Shown: positions 55,772-64,000 of the stretch, piece after piece
Numbering within the stretch: position 1 is the first letter of the stretch
How the letters are laid out: each line of letters opens with the position of its first letter
Source of the DNA: Zygnema cylindricum
Lineage: Eukaryota; Streptophyta; Zygnematophyceae; Zygnematales; Zygnemataceae
NCBI GenBank assembly: GCA_037447655.1
Contig: JBBHKE010001086.1
Coordinates: forward strand, 124,001-188,000
DNA: 64,000 nt
Direction of reading: 5' to 3'
Position numbers and translations under genes: made by a program
Notes under the pieces: generated by a model
The model's input: the letters and a program-made list of their open reading frames with translations, nothing else
Told to the model about the DNA's origin: nothing
The model's database searches: none

Positions 55772-56496
55772 CAGAGGTCGCAAACGGTCGACCGAAACCG
55801 TGACTGACCGTAAACCGACCGCGCGCGCCGGATCCAAAACGGATTCGGTTGCCAAATTTTGGGGGTCGGGCGGTCACGATCGGTTAATTCACCAAGAAAA
55901 AAAAAACGGTCGGCTACAGGGTTAACCAAAAAATGAAAATTTTGTACTGACCTTATAATCCAACATTCTTGTACTTTGTACTCTTTAACATCGTGGAAGT
56001 ATGTGACATCATCATTAGCGTTGCAAATCTGACACGGTACTGTAGTAAGCTATTCATTTCGCAAATCAAAGGGAACGCGACAAAGCGTCGCAAATCTGAC
56101 ACGGTAGTACACTATTCATTTCGAAAATCTTAGGGAACGCGACAAAGCGTCGCAGATCTAACACAGTAGTACACTATTCATTTCGCAAATCTTAGGCAAC
56201 GCGACAAATCGTAATTATTGGCTTATTTATACGACGTACATTATTGCAAAAGTGCTAATTATGCATTTTATACGGTGTTTCCACAAATATATCATATTAT
56301 TATGTCAATGTCATGCGGCATGTAGTAATAATTGGTTAATAAATCAGTGAAAACCAAACTATTACGTCAATTTCCCACGACTAGCCTTAATTATTGGCGT
56401 GCTCACATGTGTCAAACAATAAATCGATAAATTGAATTGCTATTTAAGTTAGAGACACTCGACCACAATTCAAATAACACTTAGTCATACACTAAA

Positions 56497-58695
56497 ATGG
56501 AGAAAAACATCCTCGCTTCCCTTAAAACTACAATCCAAAACGAACTTCAAAAATCAAAAAATGGCGAAATTGCTCAGTATTACCTAGTGAAAGAAAGCAG
56601 GGTCACTTCAAATATTTGAGCATGTCTATGAACTTAGAACTTTAAACAAATACATGGTAAAGGGGGCAGGTTTTGTGGCTTGTAATACATGTTTCATAGT
56701 TTATCAATACAAATCAGCAAACGCTACTTCAACAATCAATACTCACACATGTTTATATTCGGCCGACATGGATAATTCAAGAGGACTTTTTCGTAAGTTT
56801 CTTTCAAAAACGGAGGCAAAAACGAGTGACCGAAAAAAAATTGCGAAAATGGTGGCGTTGATGTGTTGTTAGGACCTTCAACCATTTTCGATAGTCGACG
56901 GTTCAGGTATGATCTATTTTAAATTCTATTTAATATGGCTTGAGTGTAAATGTCATTATAACTTGTTTTGTTCATAAATTTATAAATTTGAGCTTAGTTT
57001 GTCATAATATTGTTTTTTATTTGTCTTTCCATAAAAAAATAATCATTTCAGTAGAAACCTTATTTATTAATCATGTTTAGTATTGTATGATATTTTCTTA
57101 TAGTTTTTTTTGTTTTTTTCTTTAGTTTTTCAAGCATTTTGTCAAACATTGTTTGATGTTGGTGTTTCGTCCAACAAAAGTGTTGACATCGACCAACTAC
57201 TGTCGTCCATCAATAGTGTAAAAAACTACATTATATCTTTTGCGAAAGATATTTGTAGTTTGATCATCCCAAAACTTAGAGAAAATATTAATAACAATAG
57301 TTTGGTCGCATTCACGACCGATCTTTGGACCGAGACAATAAAAATAACCTCATTCATGTCAGTAACCGCTCATTTTATTGACAAATAATTTAAACTTCAT
57401 GCACGGACGCTTCAAGTCGATCATTTTTCGGAGGAAAAACACACTGCGGAAAATGTTTTAACGGCTTTCAAAATTATTTTGACCAATTTTGAAATGTCCA
57501 ATTTTCATCGTTGTGTTGTCGTGATTGATAGTGGCTCTAACATGTGTGCGACTGAAGGTCTACCGAGTATGTTTACTTGGATACCTTGCGCGGACCATAA
57601 AATTGCAACAATTGTGACAACGATCTTGAATAAGAGCGGAACTTTCAAAAAAGGCAAATACGATGTGGAAGTTCCTATTTTTTTTATCTAATTGACGCGT
57701 GTAAATCATTGGTCACGTTTTTCAAGCAGAGTAATTTACAAAATCTTTTGAAAAACACATTAAAACAAGAAAACGCAACGCGGTGGAATTCTTTGCTCCG
57801 AATGCTTAAGAGTATTTACGATGCATTCAATGAGATAGGACCAATCGCTCAAGCAAAAAACAAATTGATACTTTTTGCTTGTATCAATAAGACTCACCTT
57901 ACCGAAGTTATACGATTTTTGGAAAGGTTCTAAGAAGCGACCCTAAAATTGGAAAAATTCAAAGAACCAACTTTACATTTGGTTTTGTTTGAACTATCGT
58001 CTCTCCATAACCATTGTAAGATAAGAAAAACATCTTACAATGACGGTGAAAAAGAATGCCCCGCCGATTCCATGAACTTGCAAAAATTGAAACAACTTTT
58101 TGTGAAATTCGCACTACCGAAGTGGGGCCTTCATAAGTATCATATTGTCGCGGCTCTCTTAGATCCCCAACAAAAACAAAAGCTTGAAATAATTGGGGTA
58201 TCGAAAACCGAAATTGAAAGCGCAAGGGTCAAACTTCAAGAACTCGCAAACGACCTCGGTGATGACGTTGATTTCGGTAGTCCTCAACGTATCACAAAAA
58301 AAACGAAAAACATCGCAAAGTAAAGACGGTTTCCACAATTTTTTTGGTGAGAGCGATGAGGAAAATGAGGTTATTATTACCACCGACAGAAAAACGCTTG
58401 TTAACGTCGAAATGAAACGTTATTTTGATTTAAAATTAACCAACGACAAAAGATTAAACTTTAACATACTTGAATGGTGGAAAAAAAATCAAATGTACGT
58501 GCGAAAGATGGAGGATTTCCTATTCTAGTCGGTGTTGCTAGATCTATTCTAGCTATTCCGGCTTCTAGCTCCATCTCTGAATGCAATTTTTCGGATGCCG
58601 GGAACACGATAACAAAGAAGAGGAGCTCACTAGCTGCTTCAATTGTTAGTGATCTTTTGTGTGTTAGATCCAACAGAGATCTTTTAAATGCATAG
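56497..58695 (+). pseudogene. hAT transposase, degenerate, copy 2
   Basis: It starts MEKNILASLKTTIQNELQKS. An 11-bp deletion relative to copy 1 near 56611 breaks the frame before the BED finger (GFVACNTCFIVYQY ... STINTHTC, here with CxxC kept). The body includes AFTTDLWTET, TAHFIDK followed by a stop, ENATRWNSLLRML and further frameshifts near 57680 and 57930. The 3' part encodes RLNFNILEWWKKNQ and the hAT C-terminal dimerisation motif (ILAIPASSSISECNFSDAGN, then KRSSLAASIVSDLLCVRSNR). The intron is about 56910-57125. Non-functional but nearly complete in content. Confidence 0.88.
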
Positions 58696-59344
58696 TTTTT
58701 TATTTTGTTTTGTTTTCTAATTATTGTTATTTTTTTGGTATTAGTTATCATGTTTTTGTTTCCTTTTAAATTTTTGTTGTATTTCACAATTTTTCTAGTT
58801 TTTTTTTTTCTTTTAAACCGAAATCCTTATTTTTATCAAATTACCAAAGCGTCGTATGTATACCAAATTTAGATTTATAGATTTTTGTGTAGTTTTAAGT
58901 TTGAGGTTGAGAATTTGTACAATAGAGTAAAAAATAGAACGAGGTTGTTATTTGTTTGTTTCTATATTTAATACTACAAAATATTTTTTGTTTTTTTTGC
59001 TCATCACAATGTGGTTTTTGTTAATTGATTTTCTATGTGAAAACTATGATTTTTTTTTCATACATAATTGAAAATTTACCTTTTTTGCATAATTCATAAC
59101 ATAGTATCGTAGTCGAAAGAAAAACCGTCCGAAAATTGTAGCGAAAAAAATAGATTTGCTAGAGAATAAACATTAATATAAGGGTTCAAGCATTAATCTA
59201 AGAGTTACGCGCAAAATTAGGAACAAATCCCTTGAAGGAGGTGATTGTCGAGGAAAACAAATATTCGTAAAGGGAGATTGCAAAAAGACAAAATACTAAA
59301 AAGAAGAGGTAAATGAGCTGTTTTTTTGCAAAGGGAGATGTACC

Positions 59345-59810
59345 ACTACACCACTCATTGTTATTAGTATTAATAAGTCGCTACCACTTATAGCCCAAAA
59401 TCACAAAATATAGTTATCAACATTATTTAAATACGTGGACTATAGCTTGCCACGTCTCCTTACATTAAATAATATTATTAATTCTAATTTTCCATTTACA
59501 CTAACCCGCGAAGCGTAATTAGCGTTATTAACGCTAATTCCGTCACCACGAATTTTGACCCAAAAACCTTAAAAAGAGTAAATAACTCTAAATTTTTCTT
59601 TACATTATTCAAGATACTCTTTGAATCAACGTTAACAATTCTAGTATAGTGCCATTTAAAATAGTGTGGCTAACGTACAAAAATGTACCGTATTAACGAA
59701 AAAAGTACAAAAAATGATTTAATACATGACGTTATGATGTACCTGCGTTTTCACAAACCGCGTAGTGCAAACGTCATAATGACGTGAAACTGTTCGTTTT
59801 GACACCTTTG
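59345..59810. mobile_element. TACACCG-family remnants within hAT copy 2
   Basis: 59345-59507 starts TACACCACTCATTGTTATTA and resembles 49892-50094 inside. 59508-59810 starts CCGCGAAGCGTAATTAGCG and matches 1814-2120 (for example GTCATAATGACGTGAAACTG), but its right terminus is not visible. Boundaries are approximate. Confidence 0.5.
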
Positions 59811-60354
59811 CAGTTTTACAAACCGCGTAGTGAAAACGTCATAATACTTTGTACTCTTTGGTATCGTGGAAGTACGTGACATCATGATTAGCGTCGCAAA
59901 TTTGACACGGTACTATTTATTTCGAAAATATTAGGGAACGCGACAAAGCGTCGCAAATCTGACACGGTAGTAACAGTATTCATTTCGCAAATCTTAGGGA
60001 ACGCGACAAATCGTAATTATTGGCTTATTATATCGTACATTGATTAATTTTGTACTTTTTCGGTTACGGGCGGGCACGGTGAGTCGCGAAAAATTAAGAT
60101 TGGGTTAATTTTTATTTTCGTAAACGCCGGTCGGTTAATGGTTAACCATTTTGGAGCGTGACATAACCCGGTCGGGCGTCAGTTACTCACATTTTGAAAA
60201 AAAAAACGGTCGGTTTCAGCTATGTAAAATTTTGACTTTTGCGACCTCTGTAGTTCACCACTTAGGTCGTCTAATCCGCATTACCGATACTATGATTTTA
60301 ATCAGTCTGTTTATTAGTCTATATAGTCAAATTAAATTAATCTCTTTTTAAATT

Positions 60355-60490
60355 TATGCAACATTTAATATATATTACAATACAATGTAATATAACATTA
60401 TATAATAGGATATAATATAAATGATATAATATAATATATTGTAATATAATATATATAACATATAATATACACTATATATGGCATAAATTA
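60355..60490. repeat. AT microsatellite-like tract
   Basis: ATATAATATA-type sequence with almost no G or C. 60490-61400 is AT-rich DNA with no gene. Confidence 0.7.
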
Positions 60491-61402
60491 AAGCACACAC
60501 ACATATATATATGTACATATACATTCATTGCGTACGTAATTTTGTTATAATTTTAAACAACATTCGTAATGAGAAAAGCATTTGAAAAGAAGCATACAAA
60601 ATCTAATAATTAGTTATACGCTGCTTTTCTTTTATTTTGACAAACCTCGAAACGAACGATTGAAAATGTAACTTCAAGCAATGGACATTAATCGTTTTAT
60701 AGTGTTTTTTTTGTTTTACATCGTATAAAATATGTTTCACAATTACACTCTAGTAATTTAAATTGTTGTGTAAACGTAATATATTTGTAGTTTTTCATTT
60801 CAAAAAAGACGAAATGCCATTATTAAACAAACAAAACGCAAACCATTTACATCTACAATTAGTGCGTACATACAAAATTGAAGGTAACCATAAGAAAACA
60901 TAAAAAAATATCGAATGTTGAATGATAATTATAATAAATAATTTGTAAAGAAAATTAAAATAAACATTAGTTTTAACAAACATTAAAGGGGATATATTCC
61001 ACTTCAACAAACAAGTTACGGAATTAGATTAAACTTTTTAATTATATATTGGCAAATAAACTTTCATCCATATACACCAAAACAAATAAACAAAACACAC
61101 TTTATAATATGTAACAAAACATGCGTGTACAAACACAATTTCGTTTAACAAAAAAAAAACAAAAAAAATATGTTATTGTCTTGATAAAAAACGATACATA
61201 TATAAAAAAAATACATGGGAAAATAATAAGTTAATAATAAAAACGATGCAACATAAGTTTGGAAGTAAAAACTAAACGACAAAGAGGACAAATAACAAAA
61301 AAACAATATGACATCAATGGAAAGATAAAACGATAAAAGACAAAGAACAAATAATGAGAACAAAAAAAGAAATAATCGAAATTGTTCGTTTGGGAACAAA
61401 AT

Positions 61403-61525
61403 TACACAGTGAATTACTATTACTGTCATTAACATTAATTTGACTCTCCCAAAACTCTGACCCACGAACCCAAAATATAATAAATAAATATATTTTTGTC
61501 TTTATGCTAATATATGTACGGTGTA
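61403..61525. mobile_element. TACACCG-family very short copy, 123 bp
   Basis: The left end TACACAGTGAATTACTATTA and right end GCTAATATATGTACGGTGTA are imperfect inverses. Confidence 0.5.
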
Positions 61526-61924
61526 ATTAATGTCAATGACTATAATTTGGGCAATTTTGAAATAGTGTAGTGTATAAAATGTGTCAGTCCATACTATTTT
61601 TTTTATGTTTTGAAGTACAAACCTACAAAAAAAAGTGTTTAATAACGATGTCGAGACGAGGAAATGAGTGGTGATGTGATGAGAAAACACCCTCAAATTT
61701 GATTACAGTAATAAAGACGAGAAAGCATAACGCCAACTTGTTCTCGCATGTTCAAACGTCGACTATAGCGAACACAACCTATAGCGGCTACACTCTAGGA
61801 ACGTGTATAGAAATTAGTGTTAGATGTATAAATTAGCGTTATTGTTTTGTTGGCATTAGGCCATTAAACATTAAATAGGGTTAATAACACTAATTGTTCA
61901 TTCACACGAATTAATTTTGAATAC

Positions 61925-62435
61925 TACACCGCGAATCGCTATTAGCGTACATGACGCTAATTGGGGTACCTCTTTTTTTTCGGCAAATTCTCAAATAGAT
62001 TAAAGTACGCTAAATGTTTCTGAACGTTATTTGAGGTACCCCGCTCAATACGGTTCATAACTGTAATTTAGTGCCTTTTTAAATAGTGTGGTGTACGGAC
62101 TGTCATATTCGTACTATTCCGTACCTTTTTAAATATAAAAGTACAAAAAATATAATAATATGTAATTGCGTAAATATTTTTCGGCATACGCGGATGTCAA
62201 AAAAACGCGACGGCGTACGATTTGAACAATTTCGTACATCCACATGTTTTAGCATGGACATATTATGTGCCGAATTTTTTTACAAAGCAGTTTACAAATT
62301 AGAGTTAATGATAAATTAGTATCATTGTGTACCCTAAAAAACCCAATTTACCGTAAAGTACGCTATTTGTTTCATTACGCTGTCTGTTTTATTACGCTAA
62401 TAGTGATTCACAGTGTAATAGCGATTCACGGTGTA
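61925..62435. mobile_element. TACACCG-family TIR element, about 511 bp, doubled right end
   Basis: The left end is TACACCGCGAATCGCTATTA. The right side has two successive termini, CACAGTGTA (to 62417) and GCGATTCACGGTGTA (to 62435). The interior includes AATAGTGTGGTGTACGGACT. Confidence 0.75.
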
Positions 62436-62969
62436 AGTTTGAAAATAAAACATGTATTTTATATACTCTATTAATTTAATTTGCGTTCGAGCGTACGTGT
62501 ATTAATACTCGTGTACGTTCGAGCGTACAAAATGTCGTTAGAAGTGTTAGTCGACGTCATATTTCCGTACGTTTAAAACCAGAAATATTTTAAAATGGAA
62601 GTACATTTTGGGGGAGAGTTTATCTACATCACGAGCGTACAGAATTTCGCGCGGAGAGTCTACATTGACGAGTACGGAATTCAATATAACCACGGAATTC
62701 AATATAACCACGTACGGACATCCGCGAGGAGAGTTAATCCACATTAAGAAGTACGGAATTTCACTTTCAACCGTACGAAATTCGAGTAGTAACGCTACAT
62801 ATGAGACTAAGTAAATCGTACACGCGGATTTGTCTTGTACTTTATAAAATTTGAATGTACATACCTTCTCCGCTTTCAAAATACCTTCTCCTCCTTTTAA
62901 AATACTCCTTCAATGATGACTGTAGGATATTTTTGTACTCTCCGCGTATGCTCCTCATTTCACGTCCTG

Positions 62970-63512
62970 TACACCGCGCATCGTTATTAGTGTCAAAGTT
63001 TAAATAGTGTGTAGGTAAATATACCGTCATTGACTCTAATTAAGAATTTGAAAATTAAAAAAAAAAAGGTTTATTCTAATTTCAGTGTTTACGCTAATTT
63101 GGAACAGCAAAAATGGAAAATTTTCTGTACGGTTATATACATTATTATATGTATCCGTACAAAATATAAAAAATAGTACACCGTAGTGAAATTTGTATAT
63201 CCGTACATGTCAGACTAATTTACGTGTCAGACCAATCCCGTGTTTTTAGCGCACGTTCCTATGCGAACGTGTCCGATTTAATTCATTTTTTGTAATATTT
63301 TCACTTGAATAGGTACATTTATGTACGGTCTGACATCGACCGTACACCACGCTATTTAGATATTATTGAACTTTAGTTCTTTACGCTATTTTGTACGGCA
63401 CCTCAATTAACGTCAAGGAAAAATTAAAATCATGTATCCTATTTGAGGAAAAAAATCAAAATTTAAAGAATCCAAATTAGTGACTTCGACACTAATAACG
63501 ATGCGCGGTGTA
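62970..63512. mobile_element. TACACCG-family TIR element, 543 bp, perfect ends
   Basis: The first and last 25 bases are exact inverses (starting TACACCGCGCATCGTTATTA), making this the best-preserved copy by its ends. The interior core is CCGTACACCACGCTATTTAG. No reading frame. The following 63513-64000 has no gene; a short GTTCTCACGTGACGCG / GTTCTCATGTGACGCG repeat occurs at 63576 and 63687. Confidence 0.85.
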
Positions 63513-64000
63513 GCGTACTAAAAAAAAAGTCTATGACTGTACTTTAAATTTTTTGTTTTTAATGTCATAGGTGAAGTGTTCTCACGTGACGCGACGCTCA
63601 GCTTGTTCGACGGATTAAATGGTAGTGCTTAAAGTGTGAACGTTTTTTAATTTTTGTAGATATTTGGAGTCATGAACGCGATTTACATGTTCTCATGTGA
63701 CGCGCGTGACCCTTTTTGTAGCGAATGCTCTATATGGGAACGCTGTAAGTATAAACACTTTGTTTCTAATTTTTTTTTTTTGTCCATCTGACCTAATCAC
63801 CGAGGAGACTCCAAAAAAAAAAATCTCCGCGCTTCGCGCGATAATTTTCTATCGTAATCAATAAGGGTGGAATTCCATTAGGCCGTCCCAGTAAATGTAC
63901 GGAAAATTCTACCGGCAGCGTTTACTGGAAGACTATTCTATTTTGTCGGGCCAGTAACAAACCTTCCTCAATTATGATTAGCGCCACGTAGGTTAGAGTC

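Larger units (their letters stand above)
55772..60250 (+). mobile_element. hAT transposon copy 2, full length, 4.48 kb
   Basis: The inverted ends CAGAGGTCGCAAA (left) and TTTGCGACCTCTG (right) are exact. Flanking octamers CAATTCAC and TAGTTCAC agree at six of eight positions, as expected for an old 8-bp target duplication. The transposase pseudogene is at 56497-58695. Tandem GCAAATCTGACACGG repeats occur near both ends in the same orientation (56010-56230 and 59870-60030). The 3' part contains two TACACCG-family pieces (about 59345-59507 and 59508-59810). Confidence 0.9.

Noticed and set aside
59345-60250. hAT copy 2 direct subterminal repeats as LTRs of a retroelement
   Set aside because: The outer ends are inverted CAGAGGTCGCAAA with a hAT transposase between them and an 8-bp target duplication, so a DNA transposon explains the structure.

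Overview
This is nuclear DNA of a streptophyte (green-plant lineage), most likely an early land plant or charophyte-grade alga. The coding evidence is plant-like: histone H2B and H4, an ornithine carbamoyltransferase with a plant-type sequence and an organelle-targeting leader, a secreted or vacuolar gamma-glutamyl hydrolase, and an 11-mer-repeat LEA protein. All are split by spliceosomal GT..AG introns. The intergenic DNA is AT-rich and dense in hAT, Ty1/copia, Harbinger-like and small inverted-repeat elements. Introns inside replication-type H4 and H2B genes are unlike the usual intronless angiosperm copies. I cannot name the species. A 10-N run at 54230-54239 shows a draft scaffold.

Layout. 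1-2.3 kb: a copia reverse-transcriptase fragment and small terminal-inverted-repeat (TIR) elements. 2.3-14.5 kb: an old tandem duplication carrying two paralogous minus-strand F-box-like genes (about 3.85-8.18 kb and 9.7-13.0 kb) plus relic plus-strand exons. 14.8-16.9 kb: a divergent H4/H2B pair. 18.7-22.7 kb: gamma-glutamyl hydrolase, four exons, minus strand. 23.4-25.6 kb: small elements, including a 1.77 kb Harbinger-like element with internal duplication. 26.6-34.0 kb: ornithine carbamoyltransferase, plus strand, with very long low-complexity introns. 35.0-37.9 kb: a second divergent H2B/H4 pair, inverted relative to the first. 38.3-40.6 kb: an unrecognised multi-exon minus-strand gene. 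41-45 kb: segmental duplications and repeats. 45.3-46.8 kb: LEA protein. 47.9-64 kb: transposon-rich DNA with two related degenerate hAT elements, nested TIR elements, and MITEs with intact 8-bp target-site duplications.

How the genes fit together: the two H4/H2B pairs each share an upstream region and encode core nucleosome subunits. The OTC and GGH enzymes are unrelated housekeeping genes in arginine and folate metabolism; their divergent arrangement is incidental as far as I can see. There is no operon or pathway cluster.

The strongest unusual theme is local partial duplication of exon ends, several with splice sites, inside or next to the same gene (H2B, OTC, GGH, the F-box pair). A second theme is a TA-inserting inverted-repeat family, about ten copies, one of which is nested in a hAT element where neighbouring tandem repeats supply its empty site. 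A third is an approximately 305-bp hAT-type MITE with three intact target duplications, one with a paralogous empty site.
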